Shown here piece by piece: positions 8,117 through 17,481 of a stretch of 64,000 nt of DNA. The notes under the pieces are model-generated. The model worked only from the letters and a program-made list of their open reading frames with translations, had not been told where the DNA came from and made no database searches. How positions within the stretch are numbered: the stretch's first letter is position 1; each line of letters opens with the position of its first letter. Origin of the DNA: Jiangella muralis (GTDB lineage: Bacteria; Actinomycetota; Actinomycetes; Jiangellales; Jiangellaceae); the NCBI RefSeq assembly GCF_001270745.1, contig NZ_KQ434760.1, positions 52,767 through 116,766 on the forward strand, in the 5' to 3' direction. The position numbers and the translations under genes were made by a program.

Positions 8117-9526
8117 CTACGATGCCGGCTCGAGGTCGGCGGGCGACGACAGCGTGCCGCGCACGCTCGTCGCGGCCGCCACCAGCGGGCTGACCAGGTG
8201 GGTGCGGCCGCCCTTGCCCTGACGGCCCTCGAAGTTGCGGTTGGACGTGGACGCGCTGCGCTCGCCCGGCGCCAGCTGGTCGGGGTTCATGCCCAGGCAC
8301 ATCGAACAGCCGGCGTGCCGCCACTCGGCGCCGAACGCGGTGAAGACCTCGTCCAGGCCCTCCTCCTCGGCCTGCAGCCTGACCCTCGCCGACCCGGGCA
8401 CGACGAGCACGCGGACGGTGTCGGCCTTCTTGCGGCCCTTGACGACGGCGGCCGCGGCGCGCAGGTCCTCGATGCGGCCGTTGGTGCACGACCCGATGAA
8501 CACGGTGTCGACGGCGATGTCGCGCAGCGGCGTGCCGGCCTCGAGCGCCATGTACTCCAGCGCCCGCCGGGCGGCCGCCTTCTCCGACTCGTCGGCGAAG
8601 CTGTCGGGGTCGGGGACGGACGCCGACAGCGGCAGCCCCTGGCCCGGGTTGGTGCCCCATGTGACGAACGGCTCCAGCGCGTCGGCGTCGATCGTCACCT
8701 GGGCGTCGAACACGGCGTCGTCGTCGGTGTAGAGCGTGCGCCAGTACTCCAGCGCGGCGTCCCACTCCTTGCCCTGCGGCGCGTGCGGGCGGCCGTCGAT
8801 GTAGGCGAACGTGGTGTCGTCGGGCGCGATCATGCCGGCGCGGGCGCCGGCCTCGATGGACATGTTGCAGATCGTCATGCGCGCTTCCATGGACAGTGCG
8901 CGGACGGCCTCGCCGCGGTACTCCAGGACGTAGCCCTGACCGCCGCCGGTGCCGATCTTGGCGATGACCGCGAGGATGATGTCCTTCGCGGTGACGCCCG
9001 GCTTCAGCGTTCCCTCGACATTGATCGCCATCGTCTTGAACGGCCGCAGCGGCAGCGTCTGGGTGGCGAGCACGTGCTCGACCTCAGAGGTGCCGATGCC
9101 GAACGCCAGCGCGCCGAACGCGCCGTGCGTCGACGTGTGCGAGTCACCGCAGACCACCGTGAGACCCGGCTGCGTCAGGCCCAGTTGCGGCCCGACGACG
9201 TGCACGATCCCCTGCTCGGCATCGCCCAGGGAGTGCAGCCGCACACCGAATTCCTGACAGTTCCGCCGCAGCGTCTCGATCTGCGTGCGGCTGGTGAGGT
9301 CGGCGATCGGCTTGTCGATGTCGAGTGTCGGGGTGTTGTGGTCCTCGGTGGCCAGCGTCAGGTCCGGACGGCGGACCGGGCGGCCGGCCAGTCGCAGGCC
9401 GTCGAAGGCTTGCGGACTGGTCACTTCGTGGACAAGATGAAGATCGATGTAAAGGAGGTCGGGCTCACCCTCGGCTCGACGCACGACATGCGCGTCCCAT
9501 ACCTTCTCCGCCAGGGTCTGGCCCAT
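8117..9526 (-). CDS. leuC: 3-isopropylmalate dehydratase, large subunit
   Basis: The 469-residue aconitase-family subunit carries the [4Fe-4S] cluster; the ligands are the Cys of [12 protein letters not shown] and the two Cys of [11 protein letters not shown]. It begins [15 protein letters not shown], the normal LeuC start, so ATG at 9526 with upstream GGAGCAGGTG is preferred over the longer ORF. It is divergent from an IclR regulator, the LtbR/NdgR arrangement known to repress leuCD in actinobacteria. Confidence 0.97.
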   Translation of the reverse strand: MGQTLAEKVWDAHVVRRAEGEPDLLYIDLHLVHEVTSPQAFDGLRLAGRPVRRPDLTLATEDHNTPTLDIDKPIADLTSRTQIETLRRNCQEFGVRLHSLGDAEQGIVHVVGPQLGLTQPGLTVVCGDSHTSTHGAFGALAFGIGTSEVEHVLATQTLPLRPFKTMAINVEGTLKPGVTAKDIILAVIAKIGTGGGQGYVLEYRGEAVRALSMEARMTICNMSIEAGARAGMIAPDDTTFAYIDGRPHAPQGKEWDAALEYWRTLYTDDDAVFDAQVTIDADALEPFVTWGTNPGQGLPLSASVPDPDSFADESEKAAARRALEYMALEAGTPLRDIAVDTVFIGSCTNGRIEDLRAAAAVVKGRKKADTVRVLVVPGSARVRLQAEEEGLDEVFTAFGAEWRHAGCSMCLGMNPDQLAPGERSASTSNRNFEGRQGKGGRTHLVSPLVAAATSVRGTLSSPADLEPAS

Positions 9527-9570
9527 CACCTGCTCCGTTCGTCGGTCTGATCTCGGTGGATACACACCAC

Positions 9571-9597
9571 TTGCGATCTCGCATGTTGAGATGGCAA
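9571..9597. promoter_or_regulatory. Inverted-repeat operator between leuC and the IclR gene
   Basis: TTGCGATCTC and GAGATGGCAA are inverted arms (9 of 10 bases pair) separated by 7 bp. The site is 44 bp upstream of leuC and about 10 bp upstream of the regulator start, fitting control of both by the IclR protein. Confidence 0.75.
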
Positions 9598-9606
9598 TAT
9601 CGAGTC

Positions 9607-10329
9607 ATGGACAACTCTAGCGGAGTCGGCGTTCTAGACAAGGCGGCACTCGTCTTGTCCGCCCTCGAGGCGGGCCCGGCCACCCTCGCCAACCTGGTGG
9701 CCTCCACCGGACTCGCCCGGCCGACGGCCCACCGTCTCGCCGTTGCGCTGGAGCACCACCGGCTCGTCTCCCGCGACCTGCACGGCCGATTCGTCCTGGG
9801 GCCACGCCTCGGCGAACTGGCCACCGCCGCAGGTGAGGACCGTCTACTGGCCGCCGCGGGCCCCGTCCTGGCCCGGCTGCGCGAGGCGACCGGCGAGAGC
9901 ACGCAGCTCTTCCGCCGCCAGGGCGACCAGCGCATCTGCGTCGCCGGCGCCGAGCGCCCCAGCGGCCTGCGCGACACCATCCCCGTCGGGGCGACCGTCA
10001 CCATGCTGGCCGGGTCGGCGGCCCAGGTGCTGCTCGCCTGGGAAGAGCCCGAGCGCATGCACCGCGGCCTCCAGGGGGCGCGCTTCACCGCGACGATGCT
10101 GGCCGCCGTCCGCCGTCGTGGCTGGGCGCAGAGCGTCGGCGAGCGCGAGCCCGGCGTCGCCTCGGTGTCGGCGCCCATCCGCTCCTCCAGCGGCCGCGTC
10201 GTCGCCGCCGTCTCCGTCTCCGGGCCGATCGAGCGGCTCACCCGGCAGCCGGGGCGCGTGCACGCCCCCGCCGTCCTCGCCGCGGCCGAGCACCTCACCG
10301 GCGTGCTGCGAAGCGCCGAGGACGGCTGA
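9607..10329 (+). CDS. ndgR: IclR family regulator of leucine genes (NdgR/LtbR-like)
   Basis: This 240-residue regulator has an N-terminal winged helix (LDKAALVLSALEAGPATLANLVASTGLARPTAHRLA) and a C-terminal IclR effector domain (LREATGESTQLFRR, GATVTMLAGSAAQVLLAW, SVSAPIRSSSGRVVAAVSVSGP). Its place divergent from leuCD is that of NdgR in Streptomyces and LtbR in Corynebacterium, which act on leu and other amino-acid genes. The 3' end overlaps the convergent exporter gene by 35 bp. The symbol is by context and similarity. Confidence 0.87.
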   Translation: MDNSSGVGVLDKAALVLSALEAGPATLANLVASTGLARPTAHRLAVALEHHRLVSRDLHGRFVLGPRLGELATAAGEDRLLAAAGPVLARLREATGESTQLFRRQGDQRICVAGAERPSGLRDTIPVGATVTMLAGSAAQVLLAWEEPERMHRGLQGARFTATMLAAVRRRGWAQSVGEREPGVASVSAPIRSSSGRVVAAVSVSGPIERLTRQPGRVHAPAVLAAAEHLTGVLRSAEDG

Positions 10330-11443
10330 CGGCGACGGCCGCGGCCACCGTCACCAGGGCGGCGCTCACCCACAGCGGCGCCCGGACACCCGCCGTCAGC
10401 GCGGCGCCGGCCAGCCAGGGGCCGGCCGCGGCGCCGGCGTTCATCGCCGCCGTCGCGTAGGCGCCGGCCAGCCGCGGCGCGCCCGTCGCCGCCCGGAGGG
10501 CGCGGGCGATCAGCGCCGACCCGACGGCGAACGACAGCGTCCCCTGCACGACCAGCAGCGCCAGCAGGACCGGCTGACGGTGCGCCAGCAGCGCCGTCAG
10601 CATCCAGCCGGCCAGCAGCGCCGTCGTGAGGGCGGCCAGCGCGCGCCGCGGGGCGGGCCGGTCGGCCACGCGGCCACCGATCGTCACCCCGGCGAACGAC
10701 CCGAGCCCGAACAGCGCCAGCGCCGGCGGCACCCAGCCGTCGCCGAGGCGCGCGACCTCCGTGACCACCGGCGCGAGGTACGTGAACGCGCCGAACGTGG
10801 CGGCGTTGACGAGCGCGCCGAGCAGCAGGATCAGCCGGAGCCGGGGACGGCGCAGGACGGCCAGCTCGGCCCGGGCACCGGTCGCCGCCGGCTGGTCGGC
10901 GGGCGCGCGGGGCACGGCCCGGACGATGGCCACGAGCGCCGGCACGCAGGCGGCGGCGACCGCCCAGAACGGCGCCCGCCAGCCCCATAGCTGGCCGAGC
11001 AGCGCTCCGCCCGGCACCCCCGCGATGCAGGCGACCGTCACCCCGCTCAGCAGCACCGAGGTCGCCCGCCCGGTGTTCCTGGGCCCCGCCATCGCGGTGG
11101 CCGTTCCCAGCGCGACGGCCAGGAACCCGGCGTTCGCCACCGCGGCGACCACGCGCGTCGCGACCAGCACCCCGTAGCTGCCGGTCGTCGCCGCCACGAC
11201 ATGCACGAGGAGGAAGGCGGACAGGAAGGTCAGCAGCGCCGACCGCGGCGACCAGCGGCGGCTCAGCAGCGCCATCGCCGGCGCCCCCACGACCATGCCG
11301 ACGGCGTAGGCGGACGTCAGCGACCCGGCGGCCGCGACGGAGACGGACAGGCCGGCGGCGATCTGCGGCACCAGGCCGGCCAGCATGAATTCGGACGTGC
11401 CCTGGGCGAACACGGCCAGGGCGAGCAGGTAGACGACGGGCAT
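10295..11443 (-). CDS. MFS exporter, Cmx/CmlR-like (chloramphenicol type)
   Basis: The 382-residue protein has about 12 membrane segments. Its start, MPVVYLLALAVFAQGTSEFMLAGL, followed by SVSVAAAGSLTSAYAVGM, is close to the actinobacterial Cmx/CmlR chloramphenicol exporters of the DHA1 group. Specificity cannot be proved from sequence. ATG at 11443 after GTGGAG is preferred to a GTG four codons upstream. It is convergent with the IclR gene, and the 35-bp overlap puts its C-terminal codons in antisense to it. Confidence 0.82.
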   Translation of the reverse strand: MPVVYLLALAVFAQGTSEFMLAGLVPQIAAGLSVSVAAAGSLTSAYAVGMVVGAPAMALLSRRWSPRSALLTFLSAFLLVHVVAATTGSYGVLVATRVVAAVANAGFLAVALGTATAMAGPRNTGRATSVLLSGVTVACIAGVPGGALLGQLWGWRAPFWAVAAACVPALVAIVRAVPRAPADQPAATGARAELAVLRRPRLRLILLLGALVNAATFGAFTYLAPVVTEVARLGDGWVPPALALFGLGSFAGVTIGGRVADRPAPRRALAALTTALLAGWMLTALLAHRQPVLLALLVVQGTLSFAVGSALIARALRAATGAPRLAGAYATAAMNAGAAAGPWLAGAALTAGVRAPLWVSAALVTVAAAVAVSRPRRFAARR

Positions 11444-11593
11444 GACGGACTCCACGAGACCCGGAACGGCGATGGACGCGTCTGGCCGGGGTCCGGTGGA
11501 GTCTGCGGATGCGAATGCGGGCAGCGTCGAGCCACGCCACCGGCCGGCCGGTGGCGGTTAGCGGGACGCTTCCGGGCTGCGCACGCCGCGAGC

Positions 11594-12586
11594 CTACGGC
11601 GCCGGCCGGCCCGCGTGCGACGGGTTTTCCGTCGCCGCCGTCCCGCGCTGGCCGAGCGCCGCCCAGCTCGCGTCGTCGGCCCAGAGGGAGCCGGGGTCGA
11701 CGTACGGGCGCAGCAGGCCGGCCAGCTCGGGGTCGTGCGCTCCGGCGAGCTCGTCCTCGGCGATGCGCCGGGCCACGCCGGCGAGGAAGTCGGCGACCTG
11801 CACGCGCGGCTCGGTGATCGAGTCGGCGAAGCGCAGGCCGGCCAGCCGCCCGTTCAGGGTGCCGAGCGCGGCGATGCGCTCCGGCGTGAGGATCCGCTGC
11901 TCGTCGTGCAGGACCCGGACCGGCCGGCCGCCGGAGCTCCAGTGCTCGACCACGCGGGCGAAGGCGGGCACGAGCGGGTCAAGCGACGGGACCGCGCCGG
12001 GCCCGCGGTCGAGCGCGTCGCGCAGGTCCGCGGCCCGTTCCCGACCGGCCAGCAGGGCGGCCACGACGTCACCGGCCGCGCCGGTCGCCGGCCGCAGCTC
12101 CGACACCGCGACGGTGAACGCCGCCGCCGGATCGTCCGGCGCCGGTCGCCGCCCGGCCGCGCGCAACAGGTCGTTCGACGCCGTCAGGAACGTTGTCCAC
12201 CGCGCTGTCCCGAACGCGCGCGGCCCGGCCCGGTACAGCGCGGCCGCATCGGCCTCCGACCCGTCCGCCACCGCCGCCACCACCCGCGTGACCAGCAGGA
12301 ACGGCTTGTCGACGAGATGGACGTGCGCGCGTCCGGCGATCGGGCCGCCGGCGCCGAGGAACCACGCCAGCGCGTCGCGGTGCTTGCTGCGCAGCAGGTG
12401 GTTGGCCTTGTACTCGACGGCGGGCGAGCGGATGCGGGCGCGCAGTTCGGCCACGCATGCCGCCGCCGCGGCGGCGTCGACGCGGACGCTGCCGTAGCCG
12501 AAGACGTCGGTGTTGCCGCCGGCGAGCCGCTCTCCCTCGGAGCCGGACTCGTCGCAGGCGATCTCGACCGCCGCGGACCCGTCCAT
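11594..12586 (-). CDS. DUF3800-like protein
   Basis: This 330-residue cytoplasmic protein starts VEIACDESGSEGERL, with the DESG motif typical of DUF3800 proteins, and has the C-terminal LRFADSITEPRVQVADFLAG, the second conserved acidic patch. The family has an RNase-H-like fold by prediction and is often near mobile or defence genes; no function is proven. No such genes adjoin it here. It is followed by a 150-bp gap before the exporter gene and preceded by an MFS gene 11 bp upstream. Confidence 0.6.
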   Translation of the reverse strand: MDGSAAVEIACDESGSEGERLAGGNTDVFGYGSVRVDAAAAAACVAELRARIRSPAVEYKANHLLRSKHRDALAWFLGAGGPIAGRAHVHLVDKPFLLVTRVVAAVADGSEADAAALYRAGPRAFGTARWTTFLTASNDLLRAAGRRPAPDDPAAAFTVAVSELRPATGAAGDVVAALLAGRERAADLRDALDRGPGAVPSLDPLVPAFARVVEHWSSGGRPVRVLHDEQRILTPERIAALGTLNGRLAGLRFADSITEPRVQVADFLAGVARRIAEDELAGAHDPELAGLLRPYVDPGSLWADDASWAALGQRGTAATENPSHAGRPAP

Positions 12587-12597
12587 GCGCACCGACC

Positions 12598-13758
12598 CTA
12601 GCGCCGTCCCAGCACGGCGACGGCGGCGATCGGCGCCAGGAGCAGGGTCAACGCCCCCGACAGCACGAGGCCGCCGGTGACCCCGGCCAGTTCGATCAGC
12701 GGCCCGCCGGCCAGCAGCCCGAGCGGCGCGGCCACCGTCGCGCCGGTGGTCCAGAGCGTGACGACCGGCTGGTGCTCGTCGGGTGCCAGCCCGGACTGCA
12801 CGAAGCAGTACACGACCGGCGTGAACGGCGCCCACACCAGGCCGCCGAGCCCGAACACGATCATCGCGACGGTCAGGTCCCCGGTGACGGAGAGCGCGAT
12901 CGGGCACAGCGCCCACAGCGCGACGATCGCGACGAGGACGTGCCGCTGCGGCAGGTTGCGCAGCTGGTTCACGAGGGCGGCGCCGACGAACGCGCCGGCG
13001 CCCAGCGCGCCCCACAACAGGCCCAGCGCGGACGCCCCGGCGTCGAGCGTCCCGCGGACGTACAGCGGCAGCGCCACCTCGATCGGCATGTACAGGAAGT
13101 TGAAGAAGAACACGACGACCAGCAGCCGTGCGGCGACCGGCCGGCGGCGCAGGATCCGCCAGCCCGACTCCCCCGCGACCTGCCGGCGCCGTGGGCGCAC
13201 GTCCCTCGGCGCCGACAGCAGCACGGCGGCCAGCAGCACCAGTGCCCCGGCGGCGTCGGCCAGCAGCGCCACCCCGGCGCCGGCGGAGGCGACGACGATG
13301 CCGCCCAGCACCGGGCCGACCACGTACAACGCGACCGACGTGTTCAGGCCGAGCAGCCCGTTGACGGCGAACCTGCCCTCGTCGCCGGCCATCGACGTCG
13401 CCAGCAGGCGGCGGCTGCTCGACCCGGCCAGCCGGAACAGCGACCCCACCAGGAGCCCGCCGATCAGCACCGGCAACGTCAGCCGGTCCGTCACCGCCAG
13501 CACGCCGAGCGCCGTGAACGTCACCGCCCGCAGCACGCAGTCGGCGAGCAGCAGCGTCCGCGGCGGCACCCCGGCCCGGCCCAGCCCGATGACCGACGCC
13601 AGGATCGTCGACAGCACGAACGGCGCCGCCGCGACCAGCCCGATGGCGACGGCGCGCGGCACGCTCCCGTGGATCGACAGCGTCTGCACCGGCATCGCCA
13701 CCAGCAGCATGCCGGTGCCGGCGCCGGCCAGCAGGTCGCCGGCGAGCAGCCCGGCCAC
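12598..13758 (-). CDS. MFS transporter
   Basis: A 386-residue, 10-12-segment major facilitator protein with GTGMLLVAMPVQTL early and repeated hydrophobic helices. GTG at 13758 is the first standard start but has no good ribosome site. The same frame is open upstream and reads RNRSYREVLRHRG before it, a typical cytoplasmic N-tail of this family. A CTG overlapping the VOC gene stop (as CTGA) near 13808 could be the true, coupled start. The substrate is unknown. Confidence 0.78.
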   Translation of the reverse strand: MAGLLAGDLLAGAGTGMLLVAMPVQTLSIHGSVPRAVAIGLVAAAPFVLSTILASVIGLGRAGVPPRTLLLADCVLRAVTFTALGVLAVTDRLTLPVLIGGLLVGSLFRLAGSSSRRLLATSMAGDEGRFAVNGLLGLNTSVALYVVGPVLGGIVVASAGAGVALLADAAGALVLLAAVLLSAPRDVRPRRRQVAGESGWRILRRRPVAARLLVVVFFFNFLYMPIEVALPLYVRGTLDAGASALGLLWGALGAGAFVGAALVNQLRNLPQRHVLVAIVALWALCPIALSVTGDLTVAMIVFGLGGLVWAPFTPVVYCFVQSGLAPDEHQPVVTLWTTGATVAAPLGLLAGGPLIELAGVTGGLVLSGALTLLLAPIAAVAVLGRR

Positions 13759-13805
13759 GCCCCGGTGCCGCAGGACCTCGCGGTAGGAGCGGTTGCGCGT
13801 CAGGT

Positions 13806-14216
13806 TCAGGACGCCTGGTTGATGCGGATGACGTTGCCCGACGGGTCGCGGAACGCGCAGTCGCGGATGCCGTACGGCTGGTCGGTCGGCTCCTGCAACA
13901 CCTCGGCGCCGCTGGCCTGCAGCCGGTCGAAGACGCCGTCGAGGTCGGGGGTGGCCAGCGTGAGCGCGCCGTAGGTGCCCTTGGCGATCAGCTCGAGGAT
14001 GGTGCGGCGCTCGTCGTCGGTGATGCCCGGGTCGGCGGCCGGCGGGTGCAGGACGACGGACGTGCCCGGCTGGTTCGGCGGACCGACGGTGAGCCAGCGC
14101 ATCCCCTCGTAGCCGACGTCCATGCGCAGCTCGAAGCCGAGGACGTCGCGGTAGAACGCGAGTGCGGCGTCGGGGTCGGTCTGCGGGAGGAACGTGTTGT
14201 GGATGGTGATGTCCAT
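13806..14216 (-). CDS. VOC superfamily (glyoxalase/bleomycin-resistance-like) protein
   Basis: A 136-residue vicinal-oxygen-chelate protein: DPDAALAFYRDVLGFELR at the N-terminal beta-alpha-beta unit and YGIRDCAFRDPSGNVIRI at the C-terminus, where the metal-binding Glu of many members is Asn or absent. It lies 5 bp after an AraC regulator gene on the same strand, a common pair. The function (dioxygenase, lyase or binding protein) cannot be assigned. Confidence 0.85.
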   Translation of the reverse strand: MDITIHNTFLPQTDPDAALAFYRDVLGFELRMDVGYEGMRWLTVGPPNQPGTSVVLHPPAADPGITDDERRTILELIAKGTYGALTLATPDLDGVFDRLQASGAEVLQEPTDQPYGIRDCAFRDPSGNVIRINQAS

Positions 14217-14221
14217 GGACG

Positions 14222-14671
<450 letters not shown>

Positions 14672-14793
14672 CCTCAGAATCCTGCCACGCCCGCCCGGCG
14701 GCGGCCAGCGGGGAGCCTTCCGCGGCGGCCGGCGCCGGAGGTCCGGACGCCGTCGAGTTGATCTTGATCCGCGGCCGGAGTAAGATCATCTAC

Positions 14794-16353
14794 ATGTTCG
14801 AAGAAGCGCTGTCGTCTGCACCGCCACCGGGTATCGACCCGGTGGTGGCGCCGGACGCGGTGGCGTGGCCTCCTGAGCTGGACGGCTGGGAGCCGTTCGA
14901 CCCGGTCGCCGAGATCGACCCGGCGCTGTTGCGAGAGCTACGCACCCAGCAGCCCGCTCCGTCGATGAGCGAGGCGAGCCAGGGGCCGGCGTTGGCGGAG
15001 CTGCTGGCGGTGTTCGACCCGTCGGAGGCCGACACGTACGACCTGGTCGAGGCCGCGGCCGGATGGGCGCGGCTGACGGCCTGGGCGGCCGCCGGTGAGG
15101 CCGCCGCGCTGGCCGAGCTGGCGTCGCGTCCGGAGCTGCGGCCGGGCGCCTCGGGCCACAGCTCACTGAACCCGGTCACCAACACCGCCGTCGAGCTCGC
15201 CGGACGCTGCCAGCTCACCACCCGGCAGGCCGAGAACCAGGTCGGCCACTCCCTCCAGCTGGTGCAGGACTTCTCGGACACTCACGCGGCGCTCTCGGCC
15301 GGCCTGATCGACCTGCGCCGGGCCCGGGTGATCACCGACGAGCTCGGCGGCCAGGATCACGAGGTGCGCGCCCGGGTCGAGACCGCGGTGCTGCCGGAGG
15401 CGCCGACGCTGAACGCGGTGGCGCTGCGCAAGCTGGTCAAGCGGCTACTGCATCAGCTCGCCCCGGTCGAGACCGCCGAACGCCACCGGCTCGCCCGCGA
15501 CGGCCGTTATGTCGCCGTCACCCCCGCCTCGGACGGCATGGCCTTCCTCGAGGCGCTGCTGCCCGCCGAAGACGCCGTTGCCCTCAACACCACCTTGAAC
15601 GCCGCCGCCACCGACGCCAAACGCGCCGACGCCGCCGCCGGCGCACCAGTCCGCACGCAGGACCAACGCCGTGCCGACGCCCTCACCGAACTCGCCTGGG
15701 CCGCCCTCGCGACCTGCTCCGGCACAGTTCCTGAGGCCTCCGGCCACGCCACCGAGCGGGCGACGTGCCCAGTGACCCGCCCAGCGACCCGCCCAGTGAC
15801 CCGCCCAGCGACCCGCCACCCGGACAGCGCGCCCGGCAGGGCCCGGCGGCGGCGGCCGGTCGCCGTGCAGGTCACCATCCCGTTCACCACTCTCATCGGC
15901 CTCGACGACCAACCCGGCGACCTCGACGGCTACGGACCCATCCCCGCCGCGACCGCCCGCGAACTCGCCGCCGCCGGAGTCTGGACCTGGCTGAGCACCG
16001 AACCCGGCACCGGGCAACTCCTCGAACACGGCCGCACCAGATCCCGGCCCACCGTGCCGCTCGCCGACCTCATCGTCGCCCGCGCCCGCACCTGCCGCGC
16101 ACCCGGCTGCCACCAGCCGGCGCACACCGGCGACCTCGACCACGTCGTCCCCTTCGCGCAGGGCGGCACCACCTCGCCGGGCAACCTCCACGCCCTCTGC
16201 ACAACGCACCATCTGCTCAAACACCACGGCGGCTGGTCCGTCACGCGACATCGCGACGGCACCACCCGATGGCGTAGCCCCACCGCCCACGAGTACACCC
16301 GTGCGCCGGAACGGGTCGGCTCGGCCGCCGGTTCCGCGTCGCCTCCCCGGTGA
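14794..16353 (+). CDS. DUF222 / HNH endonuclease protein (13E12-repeat type)
   Basis: The 519-residue protein has an N-terminal DUF222 region (about 30-290) and a C-terminal HNH nuclease domain: CRAPGCHQPAHTGDLDHVVPF, then GGTTSPGNLHALCTTHHLLKH, with zinc-like Cys pairs and the catalytic His. Such proteins are numerous in actinomycetes (the M. tuberculosis 13E12 repeat family) and are thought to spread; function is unproven. ATG 14794 is preferred to a TTG at 14758. Residues about 326-341 are a PVTR/PATR repeat encoded by a 12-bp tandem repeat. Confidence 0.88.
   Translation: MFEEALSSAPPPGIDPVVAPDAVAWPPELDGWEPFDPVAEIDPALLRELRTQQPAPSMSEASQGPALAELLAVFDPSEADTYDLVEAAAGWARLTAWAAAGEAAALAELASRPELRPGASGHSSLNPVTNTAVELAGRCQLTTRQAENQVGHSLQLVQDFSDTHAALSAGLIDLRRARVITDELGGQDHEVRARVETAVLPEAPTLNAVALRKLVKRLLHQLAPVETAERHRLARDGRYVAVTPASDGMAFLEALLPAEDAVALNTTLNAAATDAKRADAAAGAPVRTQDQRRADALTELAWAALATCSGTVPEASGHATERATCPVTRPATRPVTRPATRHPDSAPGRARRRRPVAVQVTIPFTTLIGLDDQPGDLDGYGPIPAATARELAAAGVWTWLSTEPGTGQLLEHGRTRSRPTVPLADLIVARARTCRAPGCHQPAHTGDLDHVVPFAQGGTTSPGNLHALCTTHHLLKHHGGWSVTRHRDGTTRWRSPTAHEYTRAPERVGSAAGSASPPR
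15769..15816 (+). repeat. 12-bp tandem repeat, four copies, in frame
   Basis: CCAGTGACCCGC and CCAGCGACCCGC alternate, giving two 24-bp pairs that code PVTR-PATR twice. It lies in the linker between the DUF222 and HNH domains and is a candidate variable-number locus. Confidence 0.85.
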
Positions 16354-16542
16354 GGCGAAGCGGAGACCGGCCGCGGGAGAGCGCGGCATGAGCTGGGTGG
16401 CGCCGCACGCCGTCGCCCGCTCGCAGCGCGACCAGTCGGCCCGGATGACCACCACGGCGACGATCCTGCCGGCCGGTCGAACCACCAGGGCTTCGGCGGT
16501 GTCCACCTCACCGACGGCCGCCTGCGCTGATAGCGTCGAAGC

Positions 16543-16761
16543 ATGGCGTCGGACCGCCGGTGGAGCGACTTCTCCACCGCGCAGCGCACCGCGATCGTCG
16601 CGGCGGGCGCGGTCGAGGTCGTCCTCACGACCATCGCCGCGGCCGACCTGGTGCGCCGTCCGTCCACCCAGGTCCGCGGCCCGAAGGCGCTGTGGTGGCC
16701 GGTGTTGGCCGTCCAGCCGGCCGGCCCGGTCGCGTACCTCCTCTGGGGCCGCCACCGCTGA
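16543..16761 (+). CDS. PLDc_N-like small membrane protein
   Basis: 72 residues with two hydrophobic segments (about 15-35 and 47-68). [24 protein letters not shown] matches the second helix of the PLDc_N module found at the N-terminus of cardiolipin synthases. Here it stands alone without a phospholipase D domain. Its role is unknown. It lies 105 bp upstream of the clpP pair, with a palindrome between. Confidence 0.65.
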   Translation: MASDRRWSDFSTAQRTAIVAAGAVEVVLTTIAAADLVRRPSTQVRGPKALWWPVLAVQPAGPVAYLLWGRHR

Positions 16762-16794
16762 TCCCCGCCGCCACCGCTGAATCCGGCCGCTGCC

Positions 16795-16809
16795 TCTGCT
16801 GCCAGCAGA
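16795..16809. promoter_or_regulatory. Perfect palindrome upstream of the clpP pair
   Basis: TCTGCTG-C-CAGCAGA is a perfect 7-1-7 inverted repeat ending 57 bp before the clpP start. Its geometry fits a binding site for the PopR/ClgR-type protein encoded downstream. The sequence is close to the TTCTGCC/GGCAGAA half-sites I recall for Streptomyces PopR. Confidence 0.55.
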
Positions 16810-16866
16810 TTCTTTTGGAACGGTGCTCCCGCCCGGCGAATGATCGAGGGCAGAAGGGAGACACAC

Positions 16867-17481
16867 ATGACGAACGCGGGACCGCTCGCCGGGACGCTGG
16901 ACGACCAGCTGGCCACCCGGCTGCTGCACCAACGGATCATCGTCCTGGGCGCCGAGGTCGACGATCCGATCGCCAACCGGCTCTGCGCGCAACTGCTGCT
17001 GTTGTCCGCGGAGGACCCGCGCAGCGACATCAGCCTCTACATCAACTCCCCCGGCGGCTCGGTCAGCGCCGGGCTGGCGATCTACGACACGATGCGGCTG
17101 ATCCCGAACGACGTCAGCACGCTGGCCATGGGGCTGGCGGCGAGCATGGGCCAGTTCCTGCTCACCGCCGGAACCCCGGGCAAGCGGTTCAGCCTGCCGC
17201 ACGCGCAGGTGCTCATGCACCAGGGTTCGGCCGGGTTCGGCGGCACGGCGGCGGACATCGAGATCTATTCGCAGCAGCTGGCCTACACGTCGGAGCTGAT
17301 GACGACGCTGACGGCGGAGCACACCGGCCAGTCGCCGGAGCGCATCGAGGCGGACAGCCAGCGCGACCGCTGGTACACCGCCGAGGAGGCGCTGGCCTAC
17401 GGCTTCATCGACCACGTCGTCGAGCACATGAACGACGTCCGCCCGGCGTCCGGGCGCCCGGTCGTGGGGGTGGGCGCATGA
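16867..17481 (+). CDS. ATP-dependent Clp protease proteolytic subunit (ClpP3-like)
   Basis: This 204-residue subunit of the tetradecameric ClpP protease keeps the whole triad: Ser93 in GLAASMGQF, His118 in VLMHQG and Asp163 in [27 protein letters not shown] is the usual oxyanion region. AGAAGGGAG precedes the ATG. It overlaps the second clpP by 4 bp (ATGA) and, with the ClgR/PopR-type gene beyond, copies the clpP3-clpP4-popR arrangement of Streptomyces, which is separate from the main clpP1P2 operon. Confidence 0.92.
   Translation: MTNAGPLAGTLDDQLATRLLHQRIIVLGAEVDDPIANRLCAQLLLLSAEDPRSDISLYINSPGGSVSAGLAIYDTMRLIPNDVSTLAMGLAASMGQFLLTAGTPGKRFSLPHAQVLMHQGSAGFGGTAADIEIYSQQLAYTSELMTTLTAEHTGQSPERIEADSQRDRWYTAEEALAYGFIDHVVEHMNDVRPASGRPVVGVGA

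Noticed and set aside
14758..14793. TTG start adding 12 residues to the DUF222-HNH protein
   Set aside because: No ribosome site precedes it, and the ATG at 14794 gives the usual N-terminus.
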